Source: an uncultured Acidimicrobiales bacterium
GTDB taxonomy: Bacteria; Actinomycetota; Acidimicrobiia; Acidimicrobiales; SZUA-35
DNA: 64,000 bases
NCBI GenBank assembly: GCA_937997485.1
Contig: CALKTH010000024.1
Span: 1 to 64,000, forward strand
Reading direction: 5' to 3'
The position numbers and the translations under genes are program-made. Below, in pieces: positions 25,542 through 34,265 of the stretch. The notes beneath the pieces were generated by a model. It saw only the letters and a program-made list of their open reading frames with translations. It was not told the DNA's origin and made no database searches. Position 1 is the stretch's first letter. Each line of letters opens with the position of its first letter.

Positions 25542-26192
25542 TCATGGCGCTTCGAGACCACGCAGGCCCACCCAGGCGAGCGTGGTGAGATCTCGGACCA
25601 GATCGTTCGGCTCGAGTGGCTTGGACGGTTCGTCCTCGTCGACGATCTCGCTGCCGGACTGCCAATAGCGAACCATTCCTTCCGCCATGCCGACCACGCC
25701 GTGGGCGAGCGCCATGCGGTGGTCCTTGCCCATGCCGTCCACGGCGATGAGCGACGCGATGCTGTCGGCGACTGACCGTTCGATGCGCGTGGCGATGGCG
25801 GCCCACTCTGCGTCGTCCCTGCTGGAGCCGCTGAACAAGAGCCGGAACCCGTCGGGATCTTGCTGAACGAACTCGATGTAGGCAGCGAAGCCAGCCTCGA
25901 CCTGCTCACGGGGAGACACGGCGAGCGCTGCACTCTCGATCACTTCCGCCTGAAGGCGTTCGCCGATGTCTTCGAGCACGGCTCGGTAGAGCTCTCGTTT
26001 CGACGAGAAGCGCTGATAGACAACCGGCTTGGTGACGCCCGCCTCTGCGGCGACATCGTTCATCGACGTCTCGTGGAACCCCCGGCGAGCGAAGACACGA
26101 CGGGCAGTCTCAAGAAGCTGTCGGCGCCGTTCCGGACCGGGTAGCCGGCCCTGATGGGAGGCGTCGTTTGTTCGGTCCGAATGGTCGATCAC
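25542..26192 (-). CDS. TetR-family regulator
   Basis: The 216-residue protein has a TetR DNA-binding domain: RRRQLLETARRVFARRGFHE, TSMNDVAAEAGVTKPVVYQR, FSSKRELYRAVLEDI. The C-terminal part resembles the TetR_C_33-like helical domain (VQQDPDGFRLLFSGSSRDDA). Its GTG start at 26192 overlaps the stop of the small membrane-protein gene as GTGA. It probably regulates its own operon, which contains the glycosyltransferase and DUF427. Confidence 0.88.
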   Translation of the reverse strand: MIDHSDRTNDASHQGRLPGPERRRQLLETARRVFARRGFHETSMNDVAAEAGVTKPVVYQRFSSKRELYRAVLEDIGERLQAEVIESAALAVSPREQVEAGFAAYIEFVQQDPDGFRLLFSGSSRDDAEWAAIATRIERSVADSIASLIAVDGMGKDHRMALAHGVVGMAEGMVRYWQSGSEIVDEDEPSKPLEPNDLVRDLTTLAWVGLRGLEAP

Positions 26193-26449
26193 TTGCCGGT
26201 CTTTCGATCTTCTCGTTCCGCTGCCTTCACGCCGTAGTTGAAGACCATGGCCGGGGCGAGAAGCGCCGAGCCGATGATCATGAGAATCACGATGATCCAA
26301 ACCTGCGGGCGAGTGAAGCCGGTCGCAAAGCCGACGAAGAAGACAACGCTGGCAACGACGTACAGCCCAGTACCGAGTCGAATCCCTTTGGAAACGAGAT
26401 TGGCAACCTTCTGGCGCTGCACACGCACCGGATCGACGGGAGCAGTCAT
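26189..26449 (-). CDS. Small two-span membrane protein
   Basis: The 86-residue protein has a cytoplasmic basic N-terminus (VDPVRVQRQKVANLVSKGIR) and two membrane spans (TGLYVVASVVFFVGFATGF; VWIIVILMIIGSALLAPAMV). It ends in a charged tail, AAEREDRKTGK. No family is recognised. Overlaps of 4 nt with both neighbours (ATGA with the glycosyltransferase stop, GTGA with TetR) tie it to the operon. Confidence 0.8.
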   Translation of the reverse strand: MTAPVDPVRVQRQKVANLVSKGIRLGTGLYVVASVVFFVGFATGFTRPQVWIIVILMIIGSALLAPAMVFNYGVKAAEREDRKTGK

Positions 26450-27495
26450 GGCCCCCAGCCTGCCTTGTCGAGAAGGTCTTCCAAACGATTTCGCAGAGCT
26501 TCCACACTCAGATGTTCCTGAGCTCGGGCTCGATTTCGCTCCCGCCGTGCGAGGTCGGGGGCTTGAAGCTCTGCCTCCAGGCCGTCGACATCGTCTGATT
26601 CGAACCACTCGAAGCCCAGTTCCGTCAACTCTTCGCGCACTGGGTAGGGACCGACGGCGACCGGGCGATGGTGAATCGACGCTTCGATCGGCGGATTGCC
26701 GAAGCCTTCCCACGTACTGGGAAAAGCGACAACGTCTGCTGCGGCGTAGAGCTCCGGGATCGTCTTCGCCTTGCGGTGAATGATGCGACACGTGGCGGAC
26801 TGGAACAGACGATCCAGCTCATCGTCGTATCCGTCCTCCGCTGGCCCGGTCAGCCAGTACGTGGCGTTGAGTTGCTCGGCCAGGCTGATCGCAGCGCCGA
26901 CGTCCTTGCGGGGAATGGCTCGGGCCGGGTGGACGACCAAGCGTTCGTCATCGGCGACCTCCAGTTCCACGCGCATCGCCGAGCGGTCTCCGAGCCGGGC
27001 CGTCGCGTCGAAGCCGTTGTAGATCGTGGTGGCCTTGATGCCTCGCTCGGCGAACTGGGCCTCGGTCAATCGATTGATCGTGACGTGATGCCACAGGGGA
27101 TCGACCGGCGGAAGCTCGGTGATGTGGGCAAAGTGTGCCCTCTGCCACGGCGGGTCGTGGTGATGGAGTACGGCCGGTCGGCCTCGCAGCACGTGGATGG
27201 CGACTCGGGACGCCGGCAGGTTCATGGGGATCGTGAGCAGGTTTTCTACGACGACGAGATCGGCTCGGGCCAACGCTGCCCGCAGCTCGTCCACATCGGG
27301 CGCATGCTGTGCCCCGAGCTCGAGGCCCTCGATCGCAACATCCACTGCGGCAACATCATCCTGGCCGCTTGAGGGTCCGGCGACGGTGAAGGTCTCCCAG
27401 CCCAGCGCGCTGAACTGCTCTTGCCATTTCGCCGCAACTCCCGACACGCCGTCGGTGTCGCCGAGGCGGAAGGAAAGGAACGCACAGGTGGGCAT
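26446..27495 (-). CDS. GT4-like glycosyltransferase
   Basis: The 349-residue protein is a GT-B-fold transferase. The N-terminal domain contains LSFRLGDTDGVSGVAAKWQE and HHHDPPWQRAHF. The C-terminal nucleotide-sugar domain contains VVHPARAIPRKDVGAAI, AKTIPELYAAADVVAFPS and the EGFGNPPIEA motif that supplies the E-x7-E pair. The acceptor is unknown. It is divergent, by 37 bp, from a GH63-like glycosidase, which suggests making and breaking a common glycoside. The start is ATG at 27495, with an upstream extension to 27630 rejected as antisense to the glycosidase. Confidence 0.85.
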   Translation of the reverse strand: MPTCAFLSFRLGDTDGVSGVAAKWQEQFSALGWETFTVAGPSSGQDDVAAVDVAIEGLELGAQHAPDVDELRAALARADLVVVENLLTIPMNLPASRVAIHVLRGRPAVLHHHDPPWQRAHFAHITELPPVDPLWHHVTINRLTEAQFAERGIKATTIYNGFDATARLGDRSAMRVELEVADDERLVVHPARAIPRKDVGAAISLAEQLNATYWLTGPAEDGYDDELDRLFQSATCRIIHRKAKTIPELYAAADVVAFPSTWEGFGNPPIEASIHHRPVAVGPYPVREELTELGFEWFESDDVDGLEAELQAPDLARRERNRARAQEHLSVEALRNRLEDLLDKAGWGP

Positions 27496-27532
27496 GCGGT
27501 CTCGAACGTAGCGTTGTTCGTACGATGAGCGA

Positions 27533-28795
27533 GTGACCGCAGACGATCCCGCAAGGAAGCTGGAAGCCGACGTTCGAGACATGTTCGAGGCGGCGTGGCG
27601 GAAGCCGGGTTTCTGTGTCCCCAACCCCATGACGTATCCGCATCAGTGGCTGTGGGACTCGTGCTTCCACGCGATTGTGTGGGCGGCCTTGGGCGACAGC
27701 CGAGCTGTCACCGAGCTCTCGAATGTCGTGGCCCACCAGGATGCGTCCAGCGGCTTCGTGCCCCACATGACGTATTGGACCGAACCGGATGCTGGAGCGG
27801 AGTACTGGGGGCGAACCATGACGTCGTGCATCACACAACCGCCGATGTACGGCCACGCTGCGGCGTTCCTGCTTCGGCGAGGCTTCGACGTGCCCGACGA
27901 CGTTCTTGCTCGTTGCGAACGAGGCCTCGCTCACCTTCTTCGAGATCGCCCCCGCACGCCGGCTGGCCTCGTGCCCGTCTTCCACCCGTGGGAAACCGGA
28001 TGCGACGACAGCGCTCGATGGGCCGATTGGGCGACGGTGGCCGCTGACGGGCCGACAGCGTGGCGAAACGATGGTCGTGAGTCATGGCGCTCGGACAAGA
28101 ACCTGATGGTGCAGGCCCTCACCTTCGGGCCCGGGCCGGCAGGCCATGCGGACGGGAACCACACCCGAGCGCCACTTGGGTCCACCCGATTTGCCGTGGG
28201 CTCCGTGGGTTTCAATGCCCTCGTCGCCTGGAACGTGCAGGAGCTCCTCTCGGTAGGGCGAGCAGCAGACCTTCGGAGCGAGGCGGCGCAGCTGGTCGAG
28301 GCGATCGGTCGCCGGTGGAGCGACAACCTTGCGACGTGGGTCGACGATCCCGTCACCACGACCGAGTGGTGGATGGCTCGCCACGCTGAGGGCTTGAGGC
28401 CAACGGCCGGGCGGCCGGGACACGAGCGTCCGGTCCTCGATGCGATGCTGGGCTGTCTTGTCGATCCTCGGCCAGACGCGCTGCAAGCGCTGACTGATCC
28501 CGCGGCGTTCGGTGCTCCCTACGGTCCGGCCGGGGCACGGGCTGACGAGGTCTCGCTCGATCTGGACACGTACTGGCGCGGCCCGGCGTGGCCACAGCTC
28601 AGCTACCTGGCGTGGCAGGCCGTCGAGCAACACACAGGGAGGAACTCCCCCGCGGCCCGTACCCTTGGCCGCCAACTGGCGGACGGCGCACGACAAAGCC
28701 AATTGGCGGAGTTTTGGAACCCAGTGACCGGGGCCGGTCGGGGTGCGCAGCCTCAGACGTGGGCTGGGCTTGGCATTCTGCCGCTGGATTCCTGA
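27533..28795 (+). CDS. GH63-like (alpha/alpha)6 glycosidase, possibly glucosylglycerate/mannosylglycerate hydrolase type
   Basis: The 420-residue protein matches the compact GH63 enzymes. It has YPHQWLWDSCFHAI at the N-terminus, HMTYWTEPDAGAEYW, VFHPWETGCDDSARW with the acidic pair, and LDTYWRGPAWPQLSYLAW near the end. In actinobacteria this size class includes glucosylglycerate hydrolase, acting on a compatible solute. The substrate is inferred only. The GTG start at 27533 is the first in-frame start after the divergent promoter. The 3' end overlaps the convergent DUF5317 gene by 43 bp. Confidence 0.82.
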   Translation: MTADDPARKLEADVRDMFEAAWRKPGFCVPNPMTYPHQWLWDSCFHAIVWAALGDSRAVTELSNVVAHQDASSGFVPHMTYWTEPDAGAEYWGRTMTSCITQPPMYGHAAAFLLRRGFDVPDDVLARCERGLAHLLRDRPRTPAGLVPVFHPWETGCDDSARWADWATVAADGPTAWRNDGRESWRSDKNLMVQALTFGPGPAGHADGNHTRAPLGSTRFAVGSVGFNALVAWNVQELLSVGRAADLRSEAAQLVEAIGRRWSDNLATWVDDPVTTTEWWMARHAEGLRPTAGRPGHERPVLDAMLGCLVDPRPDALQALTDPAAFGAPYGPAGARADEVSLDLDTYWRGPAWPQLSYLAWQAVEQHTGRNSPAARTLGRQLADGARQSQLAEFWNPVTGAGRGAQPQTWAGLGILPLDS

Positions 28796-29727
28796 GACCG
28801 CAGGGCGACCAGGCGGACGTCGCCTTCTTCGAACGGGAGGGGGCTGAGCCGCTGCATCGCTGCTCGGTGTGTTGGGAATCGCACGCCAGCAGGAACACCG
28901 ACGGGAACCGGATCGGCCCACGGCTGGAAGTCGGGTACGAGATCGCCGTCTCGATCATTGCGGCCATTGCGGCCCGGTGTTGGCGAGGGTGTTGGGGCTG
29001 GGGCGCCTCGTCCCGGCTCGGGGACCGGGGTGCGTGCTGGGTCGGTTGCCGGCGTGCGGAGATCGATGATCTCTCCGTCGTCGATGTTGCCATCGTTGAT
29101 GTGACCGTCGTGAATGTGAACGTTCTCGACCGTCGGATGTTCAGCGCCGAAGAGTTCGTCGACACTCACGCCTGCGGTGCGCTTGGCCAGCATGAGGTTC
29201 TGCAGCACGATGCTGAGGCCGGCGAGGATGGCGAGGTCGCCGAACGACATCGGTGCCAGCAACGGTGAACGGCCGAGAACGTCGCCGAGCCACGGGAGTG
29301 TGGTGGCGCTGGTCTCCACGGCACTGAAGCCGCTGAGGGTGATCGTTGCTGTTGCCTCGTTCACGGACGGGTCGAGGAGGCCGGTCTCTTTCAACGCGTT
29401 GACTCGAACCGGCATGTGACCGTTGAGTGTGAGCACCGTGATGTTCAGCATCAGGCCGATGTTGGTGATGGTCGTGCCCCGCAGGTGCAGGTTGAGGCCG
29501 AGACCAAGAATCAGAAGGAAGGTGCCGATGATGGCGAGGGACACCGCACCCGGTGCGCCGCTCTCGGCCGCAAGCTGAAGAACCAAGCCGACGGCGAGGA
29601 CGGGCCAAGCTTCGATTCGTGCGTGTCGGACCGCAGCGAAGGAGCCACCGCGGGCCAAACCGAGCCCACCGCCGATGGCGAAGGCAATGGCGTACACCAG
29701 TGCGTTGGAAGTGATCGTCTGCAACAC
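28753..29727 (-). CDS. DUF5317-like membrane protein
   Basis: The 324-residue protein has five or six hydrophobic spans in its first 195 residues (LVYAIAFAIGGGLGLA; WPVLAVGLVLQLA; LAIIGTFLLILGLGLNL; FGDLAILAGLSIVLQNLMLA). The family phrase GLMLNITVLTLNGHMPV is also present. A long hydrophilic, Asp/His/Pro-rich C-terminal tail follows (HIHDGHINDGNIDDGEI and a Pro-rich stretch). The function of the family is unknown. The start is GTG at 29727, 63 nt after the Septum_form-like gene, so it is probably the third gene of the sortase operon. Its end overlaps the convergent glycosidase. Confidence 0.75.
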   Translation of the reverse strand: MLQTITSNALVYAIAFAIGGGLGLARGGSFAAVRHARIEAWPVLAVGLVLQLAAESGAPGAVSLAIIGTFLLILGLGLNLHLRGTTITNIGLMLNITVLTLNGHMPVRVNALKETGLLDPSVNEATATITLSGFSAVETSATTLPWLGDVLGRSPLLAPMSFGDLAILAGLSIVLQNLMLAKRTAGVSVDELFGAEHPTVENVHIHDGHINDGNIDDGEIIDLRTPATDPARTPVPEPGRGAPAPTPSPTPGRNGRNDRDGDLVPDFQPWADPVPVGVPAGVRFPTHRAAMQRLSPLPFEEGDVRLVALRSQESSGRMPSPAHV

Positions 29728-29790
29728 AGTGCGAACGACACTAATTGGCGCCGCGGCGTCAGTTGTTGATGGTCAGGCTGGGCTCGAGCA

Positions 29791-30540
29791 TCAGGGTGGC
29801 GGTTCGCTGGCGGCACAGACGAGTCGACGATCGCCGAGCGCCCACACACCCTTCGAGGGCACGAACTCTTCGGTTGTGATCTCCGACAAGGCGTAGGTCT
29901 CGCCGTAGATGGATTCGAACATGCCAAGGCACACGCGAGCCCCGGCCCGTCGCAGCAGCCGATCGCCAGGCCAGTCGAGTCCGATCTCACCTGGGCAGCC
30001 GACCTGGCCCAGATCCTCGGGACGGTCGATGACAAGATCGTCCTTGGCCGCGAGCGAGCCGAGGCACATGATGGAGTAGACGACACCCCGCCGCGTTCCG
30101 TTGCAGTCCACGACGGCGACGGTGGGCGGCCTCGGCAGCGTGGTCGTGGGAGCTGGGGGCTCAGTTGTCGTGGTGGAGATCGTGGTGCTCGTGGTTGTGG
30201 TTTCTTGCCCGGCGATCGACTCCACCGGCAACGGCGTGGTGGTGGTCGTGGTCTCGATGGGAGCGGGCACCGAGTCGTAACACTGGCCCGGTGTGAGCGC
30301 GAGGTTCGGACTCAACGCTAAGACGACCGGAGGAAGTGTGGTGGTCGTTGTTTCCTCGGGAGCCGCAGTGGTCGACGGGCTGTCGTCCCCTTCTCCCGCT
30401 GATGTCTCAAGACCATCCGTCGTACTGGCGTTGTCGTCGCCGGAGAACAAGCTGCAACTCGATGTGAGAAGGGCGAGTGCACAAAGCACGGCCACGAGTC
30501 GCCAGCCGCTCTTCCCTCCCGTTGCGCCGTCTCTCCGCAC
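29791..30540 (-). CDS. Secreted Septum_form-like protein, possible lipoprotein
   Basis: The 249-residue product has a signal sequence ending LLTSSCSLF, where Cys 28 could be lipidated, although the lipobox is imperfect. A Thr/Pro-rich linker follows, with several TTTTT runs (about 45-135). The C-terminal domain has spaced cysteines and a final FVPSKGVWALGDRRLVCAA, the pattern of the actinobacterial Septum_form domain. The function of that domain is poorly defined. The GTG start at 30540 is 17 nt after the sortase stop. The exact start is uncertain because further GTG codons follow. Confidence 0.7.
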   Translation of the reverse strand: MRRDGATGGKSGWRLVAVLCALALLTSSCSLFSGDDNASTTDGLETSAGEGDDSPSTTAAPEETTTTTLPPVVLALSPNLALTPGQCYDSVPAPIETTTTTTPLPVESIAGQETTTTSTTISTTTTEPPAPTTTLPRPPTVAVVDCNGTRRGVVYSIMCLGSLAAKDDLVIDRPEDLGQVGCPGEIGLDWPGDRLLRRAGARVCLGMFESIYGETYALSEITTEEFVPSKGVWALGDRRLVCAASEPPP

Positions 30541-30557
30541 GGCGCCAGTGTGCCTGA

Positions 30558-31751
30558 TCAGAGCGCCGGAAGCAGGCGGTCCAAATGGACAAAGGTAAAG
30601 AACAAGAGGAAGAGGAAGAGCGGAGCCGTCAGGGCGTAGGTCGTCCACTTACGCCAGTAGTGCGCAAGCACGCTGGCGAAAATGGCCAGAGCGACAGCGA
30701 GCCCTCCCCACAGCAGGGTGGGGTTGACCTCTTCGGTGTTCCAACCGAGTGATTCCTCGAGAGCGTTCTCGTCGATGCCAACTGCGCTCTCGTCGTCGAA
30801 GGCGTATTCCTCGATCGGCTCGTCGGCGAGTTCGTCGCTCTCTTCGCCTTCGCTGGCGACCTCAGAGAGATCATCGACTGGTTGGGTGAACACCTGAGCG
30901 GGACGGGCGGTTGTGCGCTGAGGTTCGGACACGAGTCGCGCGGTGACAATGAGGCGCAGGCGAGACGAGCGCTTCGGATGACACGCCGTGAGCGTGAGGC
31001 GGTTGTCGCCGAAGTCATCAAGCACACCAACCTCGGACGGGTGGACGATGAAGTGGCCGACCTCCTCACCGTCTTCGTTCGTGTGCGCCATCACCTCGTA
31101 GAAGTGCTGACCCTGCAAGGTGTTGACGGTGATGATGTCGCCGGGGACCAGGAGATCGAGATCGTGAAACGGTTGGCCGTAGGTGGTGCGGTGGCCGGCG
31201 ATGGCCGCATTGCCCGCCTGTCCTGGCAGCGGAGTGTCGGGGTAGTGGCCCGGACCCTTGCGGAGGTCGCCGCGACGCACACCAGCGATGATGTTGCGTT
31301 CCATCTTGATCTTTTCGATCTCGATGGTTCCCAGAACTTCTCCGGGAGCGGGAACGATCAATTCGTCGTAGGCAACCGGCACCGCGTCGGGCAGCGGTGC
31401 CGCGTCGACGTCATCCGTTTCGGCGGGCGCGCCGAGGACGGGGTTGTCTCCGGGATCGATGGCAGCGTCGGAATCCTCTGCCGCTGCAGCGTCCGCGGCG
31501 TCAGCTTCGGCGAGCGTTTCGTCCGCCCCTGGAGTGTCGGCTTCGGCTGCCCGGTTGTCGTCAAAGGTGGCCTCGAGGGCCTCGAGCTCGGCCAGCTTGT
31601 CGTCCCACTCGTTGGCCAGCGCTTCCTGGGCCTGCGCTTCGAGAATGCCCGTGCCCCACAGCTGGAACCCGGCGAACATCAGCACCACGAGACCGAGAGC
31701 GATCAACGTGCGGCCGAGGCCTCCGATGATGGTTGCGGTGCGGTGCGTCAT
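30558..31751 (-). CDS. Class E sortase with long N- and C-terminal extensions
   Basis: The 397-residue transpeptidase has an N-terminal membrane anchor (residues about 8-32) and an acidic Ala/Asp/Glu-rich stalk (about 45-125). The sortase barrel (about 130-280) carries H187 in AIAGHRTTYG, C257 in LTLTACHP and R264 in RSSRLRLIV. Class E enzymes attach proteins with LAxTG-like signals to peptidoglycan. Unusually, a C-terminal acidic stretch is followed by two membrane spans (LLWGGLAVALAIFASVLAHY and ALTAPLFLFLLFFTFVHL). The start at 31751 has AGGAACC upstream. No LAxTG or LPxTG protein is obvious next to it. Confidence 0.9.
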   Translation of the reverse strand: MTHRTATIIGGLGRTLIALGLVVLMFAGFQLWGTGILEAQAQEALANEWDDKLAELEALEATFDDNRAAEADTPGADETLAEADAADAAAAEDSDAAIDPGDNPVLGAPAETDDVDAAPLPDAVPVAYDELIVPAPGEVLGTIEIEKIKMERNIIAGVRRGDLRKGPGHYPDTPLPGQAGNAAIAGHRTTYGQPFHDLDLLVPGDIITVNTLQGQHFYEVMAHTNEDGEEVGHFIVHPSEVGVLDDFGDNRLTLTACHPKRSSRLRLIVTARLVSEPQRTTARPAQVFTQPVDDLSEVASEGEESDELADEPIEEYAFDDESAVGIDENALEESLGWNTEEVNPTLLWGGLAVALAIFASVLAHYWRKWTTYALTAPLFLFLLFFTFVHLDRLLPAL

Positions 31752-31913
31752 GCAGGTTCCTGGGGAAAGGGCCAGCGCGTGCTTGGACAAGCGCCGAGGG
31801 AGTTGGGGAAGGCTAGAGGCGCTCGCCGATCGATGGACGTCACCTCATCAATTCGGCGAAGGCTCACCCGCCCATCCTCCTTGTCGGTCGCTGGGGGCAT
31901 ATCGTGATCCGCC

Positions 31914-32630
31914 GTGACGACACCGGTGATCGAACTGGCGGGGGCCGTGAGCCTCATCGGCCGATTCCCGGCTCTGGCCGGCGCGGATCTGTCTGTCGGC
32001 ACAGGTGAGGTGGCGCTGCTGCAAGGTCCGAACGGCGCTGGCAAGAGCACCTTGCTGCGCTTGTGTGCGGGCCTGGCGCCTCTCAGCGGAGGAGCCGGCA
32101 CTGTCCTCGGACACGACCTCTCAGATCGTCGCGAACGACGAGCGCTCCGCCGCCGGGTCGGCTTGCTGGGACATGGGACAGCGCTCTATGACGATCTGAC
32201 CGTCGAACAGAATGTGCGTTTCTGGACTGCAGCGAACCACGGCGATCTTTCAACGATTGAGCCAGCCATGGATCGACTTGGTGTCGGCGGAAGACTCCGA
32301 ACCGTGCCGGTCTCGGGTTTGTCGGCCGGTCAGCGTCGACGAACGGCGATGGCGGTCCTTGTGTGCCGCCGGCCAGTCTTGTGGCTCCTCGATGAACCCC
32401 ACGCTGGACTCGATGCCGCCGGTCGCGATCTTGTCGATGAGCTCGTGCACCAAGCCGTCGCCTCCGGCGCAACGGCCCTGGTCGCCAGCCACGAGCTCGA
32501 TCGAGTCGCCGGGCTCGCCACTCGCGTGGTGCACGTCGTTGGCGGGCACATCACGGCGCAGCATTCGGATGCCCCGGCGCATGGTGATCTGGGCGGCCGT
32601 GGTGACCTCGATGACGGGGAGGCGACGTAG
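31914..32630 (+). CDS. ccmA: Cytochrome c maturation ABC transporter ATP-binding protein
   Basis: The 238-residue ATPase has Walker A GPNGAGKST, the signature LSAGQRRR, Walker B VLWLLDEP, and a switch His in ASHELDR. It is the first gene of a nine-gene System I operon. Its position before ccmB identifies it as CcmA, which drives release of holo-CcmE from CcmC/D. The GTG start at 31914 follows a 162-bp spacer divergent from the sortase gene. That spacer should hold the operon promoter, but no clear element was picked. Confidence 0.92.
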   Translation: MTTPVIELAGAVSLIGRFPALAGADLSVGTGEVALLQGPNGAGKSTLLRLCAGLAPLSGGAGTVLGHDLSDRRERRALRRRVGLLGHGTALYDDLTVEQNVRFWTAANHGDLSTIEPAMDRLGVGGRLRTVPVSGLSAGQRRRTAMAVLVCRRPVLWLLDEPHAGLDAAGRDLVDELVHQAVASGATALVASHELDRVAGLATRVVHVVGGHITAQHSDAPAHGDLGGRGDLDDGEAT

Positions 32631-33337
32631 TGTTGCGCGACGCCCGGCTGGTGGCCAGCAAGGACTTGCGGGTGGAGGCGACCTCGCGCGTGCTGACCAC
32701 CCAAGTGTTGCCGTTCGCGCTGCTTGTGCTGATTCTGTTCGGCTTCGGCATCTCGCCTGATCAGCAGGTGATCAGCGGTGCTGGTGAAGGCACCGAACGG
32801 GTGGCCATCTTGGAAAAGGTTGCGCCCGGGCTGTTCTGGCTCGCGGTGTTGTTCTCCACTCTGCTCGCGATCGGCCGCTCGTTCGCGATTGAGTCCGTGG
32901 ATGGGAACCTTGATGCGCTGCGCATGGCAGGGCTCGATCCGGCGGGGGTGTTCCTCGGCAAGATGTCGGCAGTGCTGGCGGAGCTTCTTGTGTTGGAGCT
33001 GGTGGTCGGATTGGGCTGCTTCGCGCTGTACGGACCTCCACTCGCCCACCCTGTGCTTCTCGTCACCACGGTCCTCTCGGCCACGCTCGGCATCGCCGCG
33101 GCGGGTACTCTCTATGCCGCACTGGCTGCCGGATTGCGGGTACGAGACACGCTCGTTCCGCTCCTCGTTCTTCCGGTGCTGGCTCCGGTCCTGCTGGCAG
33201 CCACTCTCGCCACCGAGGCCGCACTTTTTGGCCCCGACGGAGACGGGTGGCCGTGGGCTCTTCTGCTCGGAGCTTTCGCCGTCCTTTACACCGGGGCGGG
33301 GATCCTTGCCTTCGGAACGCTCGTGGAGGAATCGTGA
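32630..33337 (+). CDS. ccmB: Heme exporter membrane subunit CcmB
   Basis: The 235-residue membrane protein has six hydrophobic spans and CcmB motifs: LVASKDLRVEATSRVLTTQV, FWLAVLFSTLLAIGRSFAIE, LDALRMAGLDPAGVFLGK and LPVLAPVLLAATLATE. It partners CcmA. The GTG start overlaps the ccmA TAG by one base. It ends in a GTGA overlap with ccmC. Confidence 0.92.
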   Translation: MLRDARLVASKDLRVEATSRVLTTQVLPFALLVLILFGFGISPDQQVISGAGEGTERVAILEKVAPGLFWLAVLFSTLLAIGRSFAIESVDGNLDALRMAGLDPAGVFLGKMSAVLAELLVLELVVGLGCFALYGPPLAHPVLLVTTVLSATLGIAAAGTLYAALAAGLRVRDTLVPLLVLPVLAPVLLAATLATEAALFGPDGDGWPWALLLGAFAVLYTGAGILAFGTLVEES

Positions 33338-34113
33338 ACGACCCGGCCCCATCTCAGGATGCGTTCGAGAGCGCCCTTGCGGCGCGTACCGCCCCCCTCC
33401 ACACGGGTTCCAAGAGCACCCGGGTTCTTGGCGTCCTCGCTCTCGTGCTGTTGGTGTCGCTGCTCGCCTTCGCCCTCGTCATCACCCCACCCGAGGTGAG
33501 CCAGCGCGATTCCTTCCGCCTCCTCTACCTCCATGTGCCGTCTGCCATCGTGTCGCTCTACGTTGCCTTCGCCATCACCCTGGTCGGGTCGATCATCTAC
33601 TTGAGAAAGCAGTCCGTGTTCTGGGATCTGCTGGCCGGTGCTGCCGCTGAAGTGGGGGTGCTCTTCCTCGGCATCACGCTCGTGACGGGGATGCTGTGGG
33701 GCAAGCCAACGTGGGGGGTGTACTGGCAGTGGGATCCGCGCCTGACGTCCACGGCGGTGTCCTTTGTGCTCTACGCCGGCTATCTCGCGGTGCGCAAACT
33801 CGACATGGACCCGGTCGTGCGCAGCCGTCGAGCGGCCGTACTCGGCATCGTCAGCTTTCTGAATCTCATCATCGTGCGCTACTCGGTGCAGTGGTGGCGC
33901 GGTCTTCATCAGGGGCAAACCTTCGATGTGGCCGACACCCAGATGGACGGTGTCATGTTGTTCACGGCGCTGCTCGGCGTGATCACGATGCACGTGGTGT
34001 TCGCTTGGCTTGTCATCCACCGTTTCCGGGTCGCCTGGCTCGAACACCAAGCTGATGAAGCTGGGCTCGATGTGGCGCTGCGGGAACGCCGAGCCGAAGG
34101 AGCGAACGTCTGA
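33334..34113 (+). CDS. ccmC: Heme-handling protein CcmC
   Basis: The 259-residue protein has six membrane spans and the tryptophan-rich WWD-type loop GKPTWGVYWQWDPRLTST. The flanking heme-ligand histidines are in YLHVPSAIVSLY and in the later WWRGLHQG segment. CcmC loads heme onto CcmE. The start is GTG at 33334, overlapping ccmB as GTGA. The open frame from 33247 is antisense-free but lies inside ccmB. Confidence 0.92.
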   Translation: MNDPAPSQDAFESALAARTAPLHTGSKSTRVLGVLALVLLVSLLAFALVITPPEVSQRDSFRLLYLHVPSAIVSLYVAFAITLVGSIIYLRKQSVFWDLLAGAAAEVGVLFLGITLVTGMLWGKPTWGVYWQWDPRLTSTAVSFVLYAGYLAVRKLDMDPVVRSRRAAVLGIVSFLNLIIVRYSVQWWRGLHQGQTFDVADTQMDGVMLFTALLGVITMHVVFAWLVIHRFRVAWLEHQADEAGLDVALRERRAEGANV

Positions 34114-34265
34114 TGGGTTGGGAATACGTGATTCCGGGCTACCTGATCGCCGCGGTGGCCATCGGCGGCTACACCCTCCAGATGCTGCGGCGGGGCCGCG
34201 CCCTCAGTGCTCGCGTGCCGGAAGAGCGACGACGCTTCCTCGCAGAGAAGGCAGACAAGACATGA
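34113..34265 (+). CDS. ccmD: CcmD-like small membrane protein
   Basis: This 50-residue gene encodes MGWEYVIPGYLIAAVAIGGY, then LQMLRRGRALSARVPEERR and a charged end. It has one N-terminal membrane span followed by an Arg-rich cytoplasmic stretch, the classic CcmD layout. It begins within the ccmC stop (TGATG) and ends in an ATGA overlap with ccmE. Its place between ccmC and ccmE matches proteobacterial operons. Identity rests on position, size and topology, because CcmD sequences are poorly conserved. Confidence 0.85.
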   Translation: MGWEYVIPGYLIAAVAIGGYTLQMLRRGRALSARVPEERRRFLAEKADKT

